A stretch of DNA of 5,265 bases. It comes from Paludibacteraceae bacterium. GTDB lineage: Bacteria > Bacteroidota > Bacteroidia > Bacteroidales > Paludibacteraceae. Of this stretch, positions 1-5,265 are shown one piece after another. A model generated the notes under the pieces. It did no database searches and was not told the DNA's origin. It saw only the letters and a program-made list of their open reading frames with translations. Every line of letters begins with the position of its first letter. The stretch's first letter is position 1. A program made the translations under genes and the position numbers. The stretch lies in NCBI GenBank assembly GCA_017402895.1, contig JAFPLG010000079.1:1-5265 (forward strand). The letters are read 5' to 3'.

Positions 1-6
1 GAAAGA

Positions 7-20
7 TGCCTTTCACCTTT
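7..20. repeat. Two heptamers of the same family, inverted orientation
   Basis: Plus-strand TGCCTTT and CACCTTT read AAAGGTG and AAAGGCA on the minus strand, directly after the receptor stop codon. The family is the one at 454-488 in the opposite orientation. With only two units at the window edge, chance cannot be excluded. Confidence 0.4.
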
Positions 21-22
21 TC

Positions 23-2308
23 TTACAATTTCAGTGCCAGGCCGAGGAAGTAGGTACGGGGTTGAGTGGGACCGTAGATATAGCCCGCATCGCGGTTAGC
101 GCCATGATCCAGGTCGCGCTGGAACTGGTCGAGCACATTCTTCACGCCTCCACTAATCTCCATGCAGTAGTGCTTATACAGATGGATGTCGTATGCCAGT
201 CGGATACTCAGGTCCCAGAATGCCGGTGTCTTGGTCTCTTCGTCCCGGGCGATAAAGCCGGCCAGGTGCGGCACGAGCATCGAGCCCGTAGCCTTGGTAT
301 TGATCGAAATCGTAAAGTCGCGAATGGGTTGTATATCCAGCAGCAGATAGCCGTAGTTGTCCGGTGTACGGAGCATACGGGTCTGCGGTGCCACCGTCGT
401 ACTCCATGCCTGCGGGGTCAGGTAGCGGCTCTGCTGATACGTGTAGCCCATAGAAAGGTTGAAGGTGAAAGGTGAACGGTGAAAGGAGACTTTTCCTTCG
501 AGGTTCAGTCCGCCCACCCACGCACCATCGGCATTGGTACGCGTCATGAGCAGGTTGCCTGCGGGGTCGTAACCGTCTTCGCGCAGGAAGAACACATCTT
601 TCAGATAGGTATAGAATCCCTCGGCGGTGAGATTGACTTCCCATCGGCCGAACTGACGGTACCAGTCGACACTGAGCGTAGCACTATGCGAGTACTCGGG
701 ACGCAGGTTCGGGTCGAGCGAGATAAGCGACACCTGTCCGCCCACGGCTGCCACGTGCAGGTCTTCGTCGTAGGCCTGCGGGGCACGATAACCACTGCTA
801 TAGCCGCCACGCAGCACCAGTCCTTTCACCGGCGTATAACGCACTGTCGCACGCGGCGTGCAGACCGGTTTGGAGAGCAGGTTGTGCTTCTCCAGTCGAG
901 CACCGAGGAGCACGCTCCATTGTTCGTTCTTCCACTCGTTCTGGGCGTACCCGCCTACGATATGCACGTCTTGCTTTAGGTCGCGGCTATATCCCAGCAT
1001 CCGGTCTCTCAAGCCGTTGTAGGTATATTCTGCACCTACACTCAGGTCACCGTTCATCCGTCCGCAGGGATACGAGAAACGGTACTGCAGCCCCGTGTTG
1101 GAGGTCAGGTCACGACTCTGGCCGTAGGCATTAGGGTCCTGGCCGGCTCCGAAATAACTCTCGCGACCGATATGCTGGATAGCCGAATAGGCCGATACGA
1201 AATGGCGGTTGTCGGTCGAGAACCAGTCGAAGGCCAGCGATCCCGCATCGATATTATGGCGGAGCTGCTCAGCGATATCTGCTTCGTGAGGCGGCTGATT
1301 GAAGTTGTTGCCTCCGCGTCGGAAATCCGTCGTGTGATGGTATTCGGCCGTTATCTTGCTGTAGGCGCTGGTCTTAAAAAACAAACGTGCACCGGCTGTC
1401 GTCGTGCGCAGTTGCGGCACCTCGGTAAAGCCTTCGCCGTCACGGTCGTACGGACTGCGTGTGCGGTGAGAAGCAAACAGGTAGGCTCCTATCTTGCGAT
1501 TCTCCGACATCACCGATGCGTTCAGTTCGGTATTGATGTCATATCCCAGACGTTCGTTTATGCCGCTGGTATTGGCGATATTGACGAAGTTGCGCACCGG
1601 CTCTTTGGTGATGATATTCACCACGCCGGCTATAGCGTTCGCACCGTACATAGCGCTTCCGCCACCACGGACCACTTCGATGCGGTCGATCATTGCTGCC
1701 GGCACTTGCTCCAGCCCATATACCGAAGCCAGTGACGAGAACACAGGACGGCTGTCCATCAGTATCTGGCTGTACTGCCCCTGCAAGCCGTTGATACGTA
1801 TCTCGGTCTTGCCGCAGTTGCTACAGGAGTTATCCACGCGCAGACCGGGCTGGAAATTCAGCACATCGGCTACGCATGCCACGGCCGTGGTCTCGAACAA
1901 CTTAGGCGAGAGCACATTGACGATAGTGGCGGTTTCTTGCCGTTTGGTGGCATAGCGGTTGGCGGTGACGACCACGGTGTTGAGCTGGTGAGGTATCTCA
2001 TGAATGACGGCTTTCAGTTCGATGGTCTTGCCCTCCTGGAGCACCACCGGCAATTCCTCCGTCTCGTAGCCCACGTAGCTGAATACGACGGTTTGCTTGC
2101 CAAGAGGTAGGTCTTTTAGGAAGTAGTGGCCCGACTCATCGGTCACCGTACCGATATTCGTTCCCTTGAGTTGTACGTTCACAAACGGCAGGTGCTCGCC
2201 TGTCTTCTCATCCAGCACGTGTCCCACCAGGTGGGCGTCATACTGCGCAAAAAGCGGCGTGATGGCCGCCAGTAGAAATACGACTAATACCTTATACTTC
2301 TTTCGCAT
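23..2308 (-). CDS. TonB-dependent outer-membrane receptor with carboxypeptidase-regulatory-like N-terminal domain
   Basis: This is a complete 761-residue receptor that would import a scarce ligand (iron-siderophore, heme, cobalamin or similar) through the outer membrane using TonB energy. I choose the ATG at 2306-2308 because it begins a clean signal peptide (basic MRKKYK, hydrophobic core, cleavage near FA|Q at residue 21). An in-frame TTG six codons upstream is less likely. Residues about 27-103 form the CarboxypepD_reg-like domain common in Bacteroidota receptors. A TonB-box-like VVVTA lies at 112-116 and the plug runs to about 235, with the typical IDRIEVVRGGGSAMYG and AGVVNIITKEP motifs. 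The remainder is the beta-barrel, ending in RTYFLGLALKL. The plug carries a CSNCG motif (162-166), which I recall in a subfamily of Bacteroidota receptors. A heptamer repeat is embedded at residues about 607-619. The stop is TAA at 23-25. The family call is firm; the substrate is unknown because no ligand-specific neighbour is visible. Confidence 0.93.
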   Translation of the reverse strand: MRKKYKVLVVFLLAAITPLFAQYDAHLVGHVLDEKTGEHLPFVNVQLKGTNIGTVTDESGHYFLKDLPLGKQTVVFSYVGYETEELPVVLQEGKTIELKAVIHEIPHQLNTVVVTANRYATKRQETATIVNVLSPKLFETTAVACVADVLNFQPGLRVDNSCSNCGKTEIRINGLQGQYSQILMDSRPVFSSLASVYGLEQVPAAMIDRIEVVRGGGSAMYGANAIAGVVNIITKEPVRNFVNIANTSGINERLGYDINTELNASVMSENRKIGAYLFASHRTRSPYDRDGEGFTEVPQLRTTTAGARLFFKTSAYSKITAEYHHTTDFRRGGNNFNQPPHEADIAEQLRHNIDAGSLAFDWFSTDNRHFVSAYSAIQHIGRESYFGAGQDPNAYGQSRDLTSNTGLQYRFSYPCGRMNGDLSVGAEYTYNGLRDRMLGYSRDLKQDVHIVGGYAQNEWKNEQWSVLLGARLEKHNLLSKPVCTPRATVRYTPVKGLVLRGGYSSGYRAPQAYDEDLHVAAVGGQVSLISLDPNLRPEYSHSATLSVDWYRQFGRWEVNLTAEGFYTYLKDVFFLREDGYDPAGNLLMTRTNADGAWVGGLNLEGKVSFHRSPFTFNLSMGYTYQQSRYLTPQAWSTTVAPQTRMLRTPDNYGYLLLDIQPIRDFTISINTKATGSMLVPHLAGFIARDEETKTPAFWDLSIRLAYDIHLYKHYCMEISGGVKNVLDQFQRDLDHGANRDAGYIYGPTQPRTYFLGLALKL
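454..488. repeat. Five tandem heptamers (consensus AAAGGTG) inside the receptor gene
   Basis: Plus-strand units AAAGGTT, GAAGGTG, AAAGGTG, AACGGTG and AAAGGAG follow without gaps. They encode a Phe/Ser-rich bulge (SFHRSPFTFNLS) at residues about 607-619 of the beta-barrel. The total of 35 bases is not a multiple of three, so the element was not simply added as whole codons. The frame is nevertheless kept. Confidence 0.75.
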
Positions 2309-2336
2309 ATAGCTTCTTTTCTCCAAAAAAATCGTG

Positions 2337-2368
2337 CAAAGGTACTACAATTTTTTCAAATTTGCAAG
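2337..2368 (-). promoter_or_regulatory. Bacteroidota-type promoter of the TonB receptor gene
   Basis: Read on the minus strand, TACCTTTG (2344-2337) matches the Bacteroidota -7 consensus TAnnTTTG exactly. CTTG (2368-2365), or TTGC one base further in, sits 19-20 bases upstream, about where the TTTG -33 element is expected. A start about 7 bases downstream would give a 5' leader of roughly 20 bases before the ATG at 2308. The leader has only a weak, distant purine stretch (GGAG, 12 bases from the ATG), which is normal in this phylum. The -33 region overlaps the 8-base palindrome CAAATTTG (2357-2364). I see no clear Fur box. Confidence 0.6.
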
Positions 2369-2377
2369 ATTTTTTGG

Positions 2378-2416
2378 CAGAAAATATCATCTGTGCTTGT
2401 ACAAGTGGATTTTCTG
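2378..2416. repeat. Nested inverted repeat upstream of the receptor promoter
   Basis: CAGAAAAT at 2378-2385 is the exact reverse complement of ATTTTCTG at 2409-2416. Between them sits the perfect 10-base palindrome CTTGTACAAG (2396-2405). The nested dyads lie just upstream of the -33 region of the receptor promoter. They could be an operator for a dimeric regulator, or part of the stem-loop-rich region alongside; the sequence does not decide. Confidence 0.45.
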
Positions 2417-2423
2417 GCGAAAA

Positions 2424-2588
2424 AGATTGAGTTTGCACGACAGTGCGAACGTACTTTCGGTGGGTGAAGCGGAAAGCGCACCGAAGAATATCCGGTGGAT
2501 ATTATGAGGAGTAAGTGCGCGGAGCGAGTCCGCAGTAGCCCTCACTGCAACAAGGACATAGAACTCCTTATTGACACAGTCAAGGCGG
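2424..2588 (-). ncRNA. Candidate small structured RNA (or structured intergenic repeat)
   Basis: Several stem-loops follow one another. One is TTGAC/GTCAA at 2571-2583. Another is GCGGA/TCCGC at 2519-2533, which overlaps the alternative GCAGT/ACTGC at 2532-2548. Then come AATATCC/GGATATT at 2487-2503, TTCGGTG/CACCGAA at 2456-2485, and GTTTGCAC/GTGCGAAC (one G-T pair) at 2431-2450. On the minus strand the last hairpin is followed a few bases later by a run of five T (2424-2420), and a -7-like TACCTTCG lies just upstream at 2600-2593. This suggests a minus-strand transcript of about 165 bases. An AAGGAG-TTCT-ATG start that would open a five-codon reading frame (MSLLQ, stop) lies inside it. I do not recognise the RNA family; a dispersed non-coding repeat would look similar. 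Confidence 0.25.
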
Positions 2589-2592
2589 CGTC

Positions 2593-2600
2593 CGAAGGTA
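2593..2600 (-). promoter_or_regulatory. Promoter-like -7 motif (TACCTTCG)
   Basis: On the minus strand, TAGTACCTTCG differs by one base from the TAnnTTTG -7 consensus and shares the 12-base string AAGGTACTACAA (plus strand, 2595-2606) with the receptor promoter. The region 13-20 bases upstream is a pure T run, so there is no clear TTTG at the proper -33 spacing. It could drive the candidate small RNA. It is weaker than the promoter at 2337-2368. Confidence 0.3.
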
Positions 2601-2612
2601 CTACAAATACAC

Positions 2613-2639
2613 AAAAAAAATCGCGCCAGTTATATGCGA
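2613..2639 (-). terminator. Possible second intrinsic terminator
   Basis: On the minus strand a short hairpin (TCGCA at 2639-2635 pairing with CGCGA at 2625-2621, one G-T pair, 9-base loop) is followed directly by eight T (2620-2613). The stem is short, so efficiency is doubtful. It may back up the stronger terminator at 2721-2753 by insulating the downstream promoter-like motif. Confidence 0.35.
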
Positions 2640-2720
2640 CACGCTAGGGGAGTGTTTTTGCTCAATTCCACGGTACTCTTTGCCAGTTCGAGCTTATGCA
2701 AAATTATTTGATAAAAGCAC

Positions 2721-2753
2721 AAAAAATCGCCACCCTATAGATTCGGATGGCGA
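2721..2753 (-). terminator. Rho-independent terminator of the recF-GHL10 transcript
   Basis: On the minus strand TCGCCATCC (2753-2745) pairs with GGGTGGCGA (2735-2727) over nine bases with a single G-T wobble. A 9-base loop separates them, and six T follow (2726-2721). It begins 30 bases after the end of the GHL10 gene, the right position and orientation to end that transcript. Confidence 0.85.
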
Positions 2754-2782
2754 AAGGTAGGATGAAGATGGCGAAAAGCAGA

Positions 2783-4042
2783 TTACTTTACCTCTGGTCC
2801 GGCGACGGTGTCCTGGGAGAGGGTATCCGGGGAGAGGTAGAAGGCACGGATAGAGTCGCACACATGGCGCGGGTTGCGCAGGAGGGGACGCGTAGAATAG
2901 AAGATCTCTCCCTCGATACCCGGGATAGTACGATTCAAGTGCATCTGGCGCACGATCTCGTTGCCATTGTGCCAAGCTGCATTCTCGCCTTTTCGTCCCA
3001 AGCGATAAGGCGCCATACCGATATAGAGCTTGGTCTGGAAGCGATTCTCCGCCCACCAATGGCAGAGGTGCTCGTAGTCGGCCAGGCGATGACCGATCTC
3101 CCAGTAGAGTTGCGGCGCTACATAGTCGATCCAACCCTCCTGCATCCATAGGCGTATATCGGCATAGAGCTTGTCGTAGTTGGTGAGGGCGCGGGTATGG
3201 CTACCGAGCGTATCCTCCGAATAGTTGCGCCAGACGCCAAAAGGCGAAATACCGAACTCCACCTCGGGGCGGATAGCCTTGATCGTATCGTGGAGCTCGT
3301 GGATAACGAGGTTGGTATTGTTGCGGCGCCAGTCGCCCAGGTCCTCGAAGCCCCGCGGATAGTCGCGGAAGGTCTGTTCATCAGGAAAGACCTGGCCGGA
3401 GACCGGATAGGGATAGAAATAGTCGTCCATATGCACGCCCTGGATATCATAGCGGCGAACGAGGTCGGCCACGACGGTACAGATCCAGCGTCGCGTAGAG
3501 TCCAGTCCGGGATTGAAATACCACTGGTTGTTGTAGCGAAGGAACCACTCGGGATGGCGACGCATGATATGGTCCGGCGCGAGCGACTCGCGGGTCATCT
3601 GTCCCTGGGTGACACGATACGGATTGAGCCATACGTGGACGTCCATATTACGACGATGGGCTTCGTCGATCACGAACCGGAGCGGGTCGTAAGGCAGCTG
3701 GCCATTCCAGTCACCCTGGCGTCCCGTCACCCAGTGGGAGATAGGTTCGTAGGGCGAGAGATAGAGCGCATCCGCCGTAGGACGGACCTGGAAGATGATA
3801 GCATTCAGCCCAAGTTCGGCTAGCGAGTCGAGAATACCGCACATATCCTCCATCTGCATGATCGTATTTCCACGAGATGCAGGAGAGGGCCAATCAATGC
3901 CGGCCACCGAGGCGATCCATGCCGCACGGAACGGGATATTGCCCGCTATCGTATCGTTTTCGGGAATAGAATCATTAGCTCGGACACTGGAGCATGCCAC
4001 AAGGAGGCATGCCAGCAGGACAGGTATGAGTCGCTTTATCAT
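2783..4042 (-). CDS. GHL10-family (DUF187) glycoside-hydrolase-like lipoprotein
   Basis: This 419-residue protein carries a lipoprotein signal: basic MIKR, a hydrophobic core and the lipobox LVAC with the acylated Cys at 17. It should be anchored in a membrane. Residues about 36-345 form a GHL10/DUF187 TIM-barrel. Landmarks are FRAAWIASVAGIDWPS (38-53), FQVRPTADALY (84-94), WLNPYR (138-143), GVHMDDYFYP (202-211, with a likely catalytic-type acidic pair), FGISPFGVWRN (263-273) and DYVAPQLYWEIGH (306-318). Length fits a single-domain member without fibronectin repeats. E. coli DigH (YddW), of the same family, acts on peptidoglycan glycan strands stripped of peptides, so a cell-wall role is plausible here but inferred. 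The ATG overlaps the recF stop in ATGA and has no visible ribosome site, which suggests translational coupling. The family is firm and the substrate is not. Confidence 0.9.
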   Translation of the reverse strand: MIKRLIPVLLACLLVACSSVRANDSIPENDTIAGNIPFRAAWIASVAGIDWPSPASRGNTIMQMEDMCGILDSLAELGLNAIIFQVRPTADALYLSPYEPISHWVTGRQGDWNGQLPYDPLRFVIDEAHRRNMDVHVWLNPYRVTQGQMTRESLAPDHIMRRHPEWFLRYNNQWYFNPGLDSTRRWICTVVADLVRRYDIQGVHMDDYFYPYPVSGQVFPDEQTFRDYPRGFEDLGDWRRNNTNLVIHELHDTIKAIRPEVEFGISPFGVWRNYSEDTLGSHTRALTNYDKLYADIRLWMQEGWIDYVAPQLYWEIGHRLADYEHLCHWWAENRFQTKLYIGMAPYRLGRKGENAAWHNGNEIVRQMHLNRTIPGIEGEIFYSTRPLLRNPRHVCDSIRAFYLSPDTLSQDTVAGPEVK

Positions 4043-5244
4043 AGGTCGATGTGTTGTATTTGGCCGTCGCTAACCAGGAAGACGCGCGCCTGGGGATCGG
4101 GACGGAGTATATCGGTCAGGTGCTGACGGTCGGTATCGGTTATAAATATCTGGCCAAACTCGGGTCGCTTAACAATCTGCACAATTCGTGCCACACGCTC
4201 GGAGTCGAGACGGTCGAAGATATCATCAAGCAACAAAACGGGTTTTGTTGCATTTACCATTTGGTCATTTACCATTTCTTTATTCACTTCGTTCATACGA
4301 TCTGCTTTGCCGTATGGGTCATTTATTTTGTCATTGGGCCATTTAGACAAATACAACGCTTGGGCGAGTTTGAGGGCGATCAGGTAGGTCTTCTGCTGGC
4401 CCTGGGAGCCGACTTGCTTGAGCGGGTAGTCGCCGAGCTGCATGAGGAGTTCGTCCTTGTGGATGCCCTGGCTGGTCCAGCCGAGGATAAGGTCACGCTG
4501 ACGCGTAGAGCGATAGGCCTGACGCAAGTCGCGCGTATGGAGTTGGCTCTGATAGGTAAGCAGAACCTGCTCTGCCCCACCCGACAGCTCGTCGTAGAGT
4601 TGCTGGAAGATAGGCACAAAGCGGCTAATAAACTGATCGCGCGAGCGGAAGATATACTCGGCCAGCGGAATCATCTGTTCCTCGAGGACCTCGAAGAGAT
4701 CGTCACATTTACCATTTGGACATGTACCATTTACCATTTGGTCATCCGCATCCGCTACCTGCTTCAAGAGGGCGTTGCGCTGCTTGAGCAGGGCGTTGTA
4801 CTGGGTCAGACAGTCGAGGTAGTGCTTATCGAGTTGGGAGATCACGACGTCCATGAACCGGCGTCGCTCGTCGGAGCCCTCTTCGATGAGTTGGTGGTCG
4901 GCCGGCGAGACCATGACAAGCGGAATCAGGCCTATATGGTCGATGAGGCGCTTATAGTCCTTGCGGTCGCGACGGAACTGCTTCTTCTGGCCGCGGCGTA
5001 AACCACAAGAGATGGTGGTTTGACCGGCTTCGCCTGAAGGATCGCTTTGCTGTAAGACCGCTGAGGCTGAAAGACCGCTATCGCTGTAGGAACCTTGCAC
5101 CATGGCCATATCCTGGCCGTGGGTGATGTTGAGCGAATCCTGGGAGGCCTCGATACTTTGGGCGACAGTGAAAGCTACTATCTGACCATACTTGTGAAAT
5201 AGGCATAAATAATACTTAAGGGGCTGAAGCAAAACAGCCCCCAA
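4039..5244 (-). CDS. recF: RecF recombination protein, N-terminus (Walker A) missing
   Basis: RecF is an SMC/ABC-type ATPase that loads RecA at single-strand gaps. Residue numbers here count from the TTG at 5244, the first possible start after an in-frame stop at 5257-5259. RecF similarity begins only near residues 28-34 (ASQDSLNITHGQD). It includes SPADHQLI...GSDERRRFMD (113-132), IHKDELLM (261-268), ABC signature GSQGQQKT (279-286), Walker B VLLLDDIFDRLD (336-347) and IFITDTDRQHL (366-376). The expected first 40-50 residues with GxNGxGKTN are absent from all three minus frames up to the window edge. The first ATG (5107-5109) is inside the conserved part. Low-complexity insertions lie at about 52-77, 165-182 and 301-333, the last two made from a DNA repeat. 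As it stands this cannot be a working ATPase: a 5'-truncated pseudogene, a disrupted gene or an assembly join. Its stop overlaps the GHL10 start. Confidence 0.85.
   Translation of the reverse strand: MGAVLLQPLKYYLCLFHKYGQIVAFTVAQSIEASQDSLNITHGQDMAMVQGSYSDSGLSASAVLQQSDPSGEAGQTTISCGLRRGQKKQFRRDRKDYKRLIDHIGLIPLVMVSPADHQLIEEGSDERRRFMDVVISQLDKHYLDCLTQYNALLKQRNALLKQVADADDQMVNGTCPNGKCDDLFEVLEEQMIPLAEYIFRSRDQFISRFVPIFQQLYDELSGGAEQVLLTYQSQLHTRDLRQAYRSTRQRDLILGWTSQGIHKDELLMQLGDYPLKQVGSQGQQKTYLIALKLAQALYLSKWPNDKINDPYGKADRMNEVNKEMVNDQMVNATKPVLLLDDIFDRLDSERVARIVQIVKRPEFGQIFITDTDRQHLTDILRPDPQARVFLVSDGQIQHIDL
4251..4277. repeat. Heptamer-type repeat, two copies of CATTTACCATTT in recF
   Basis: Exact 12-mers CATTTACCATTT occupy 4251-4262 and 4266-4277, separated by GGT. 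Each is two related heptamer-like units (CATTTAC, CATTTGG or CATTTCT). On the coding strand they give MVNDQMVN just before the Walker B strand, inside an insertion that ordinary RecF proteins lack. Confidence 0.8.
4316..4346. repeat. Degenerate copies of the CATTTACC repeat in recF
   Basis: The plus strand carries GGTCATTTA, GTCATTG and GGCCATTTA in quick succession, which look like decayed versions of the repeat at 4251-4277. They encode the KWPNDKINDP part of the same protein insertion, so the full inserted block spans about 4251-4346. Confidence 0.45.
4706..4739. repeat. Heptamer-type repeat, two more copies of CATTTACCATTT in recF
   Basis: Exact 12-mers lie at 4706-4717 and 4728-4739, separated by GGACATGTAC. 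The spacing of 22 bases fits heptamer-type units (7+8+7). On the coding strand one copy reads QMVNG and the other PNGKC because they fall in different frames. Both occur in an insertion at residues 165-182 of the RecF frame. Confidence 0.8.
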
Positions 5245-5265
5245 GTGCCCTCGGGTTCAAGTCCC
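5165..5265. other. Non-recF block at the right edge with GC-rich hairpin
   Basis: This block occupies the place where the RecF N-terminus should be, but no frame encodes a P-loop. It is richer in A and T than the genes next to it. A hairpin GGGGCTG/CAGCCCC (5220-5226 with 5235-5241, 8-base loop) is followed on the minus strand by a T-rich but interrupted stretch, so it might be a weak terminator for something to the right. The boundary with recF lies somewhere between about 5145 and 5165. Confidence 0.55.
5251..5265 (+). tRNA. Possible tRNA T-arm fragment at the window edge
   Basis: TCGGG-TTCAAGT-CCC reads as a T-stem (5251-5255), a seven-base T-loop matching TTCRANY, and the first three bases of the 3' stem, cut off by the window end. 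The upstream sequence does not form a standard tRNA: the hairpin before it has an 8-base loop without the U33 expected of an anticodon loop. It may be an isolated tRNA 3' end, as left at an integration site, or chance. Confidence 0.3.

Larger units (their letters stand above)
2339..2606. repeat. 12-base direct repeat bracketing the stem-loop region
   Basis: AAGGTACTACAA occurs at 2339-2350 and again at 2595-2606, 256 bases apart. Each copy overlaps a -7-type promoter motif on the minus strand, so the simplest reading is two similar promoters. A target-site duplication around a small non-autonomous element is an alternative, but I see no terminal inverted repeats just inside the copies. Confidence 0.5.
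2309..2782. other. Structured intergenic region between the GHL10 and TonB receptor genes
   Basis: These 474 bases hold no protein gene that I can support. They contain, from right to left, the GHL10 terminator (2721-2753), a weaker second terminator-like hairpin (2613-2639), a promoter-like motif (2593-2600), a chain of stem-loops (about 2431-2583), a nested inverted repeat (2378-2416) and the receptor promoter. Stretch 2640-2720 shows nothing I can name. A 75-codon minus-strand frame at 2387-2614 begins only with TTG and reads through the hairpins. I do not treat it as a gene, although it stays open and could be a decayed or repeat-encoded frame. Confidence 0.7.

Noticed and set aside
2309..2326. 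Upstream TTG at 2324-2326 as the receptor start
   Set aside because: It adds six residues before a normal signal peptide and would use a rare start when an ATG is available at 2306-2308.
2350..2594. Insertion sequence or MITE with 12-base target duplication
   Set aside because: No transposase and no terminal inverted repeats are visible just inside the direct repeats. It is kept only as a possibility in the findings.
2309..2600. Cobalamin or other known riboswitch before the receptor gene
   Set aside because: The best promoter starts about 20 bases from the ATG, leaving no room for an aptamer. I could not find a B12 box or other known aptamer core in the region upstream.
2387..2614. 75-codon minus-strand frame in the intergenic region
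   Set aside because: It starts only with TTG inside the promoter-like motif, has no ribosome site in the right place, and reads through the hairpins. It is better explained as non-coding or repeat sequence.
4251..4739. CRISPR array suggested by repeated CATTTACCATTT
   Set aside because: Units are only 12 bases, spacing is irregular, there are no spacers of uniform size and no cas genes, and the copies lie inside a coding frame.
4051..5001. Long plus-strand open frame (316 codons) opposite recF
   Set aside because: It lies entirely antisense to a clear RecF reading frame and its translation shows no recognisable domain; it is a by-product of codon bias on the other strand.
5203..5265. Complete tRNA gene ending at the right edge
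   Set aside because: Apart from the T-arm there is no D-arm with GG, no seven-base anticodon loop with U33 and no matching acceptor stem in the upstream bases.

Overview
This window most likely comes from a member of the Bacteroidales (Bacteroidota); I cannot fix the genus. Three things point there: a TonB-dependent receptor with a carboxypeptidase-regulatory-like N-terminal domain, a Bacteroidota-type promoter element (TAnnTTTG) upstream of it, and the Bacteroidales style of the RecF and GHL10 proteins. All real genes lie on the minus strand, so transcription runs from high to low coordinates. I see no convincing plus-strand gene.

Layout from the right edge to the left. At about 5165-5265 there is a short AT-richer block unrelated to recF. 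It carries a GC-rich hairpin and, on the plus strand at the extreme edge, a tRNA-type T-arm cut off by the window end. At 5164-4039 lies recF without its N-terminus: the Walker A region is absent, the reading frame meets a stop at 5257-5259, and there is no normal start codon. The rest is intact apart from low-complexity insertions, two of them built from a dispersed heptamer-type DNA repeat. At 4042-2783, overlapping recF by four bases (ATGA), is a lipoprotein of the GHL10 (DUF187) glycoside-hydrolase-like family, followed by a strong intrinsic terminator at 2753-2721. At 2782-2309 is a 474-base intergenic region rich in stem-loops, with two promoter-like motifs sharing a 12-base sequence and a possible small RNA. 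At 2308-23 is a complete TonB-dependent outer-membrane receptor gene with its own promoter.

The genes do not form an obvious pathway. RecF (recombinational repair) and the GHL10 lipoprotein (probably acting on the cell wall or a glycan) are translationally coupled but functionally unrelated as far as I can tell. The receptor is a separate transcription unit whose substrate cannot be read from this window. I find no undescribed multi-gene system. The most interesting signals are the heptameric repeats inserted in coding sequence (one of them decoded in two reading frames in the same protein), the recF breakpoint next to a tRNA-like fragment, and the structured intergenic region.
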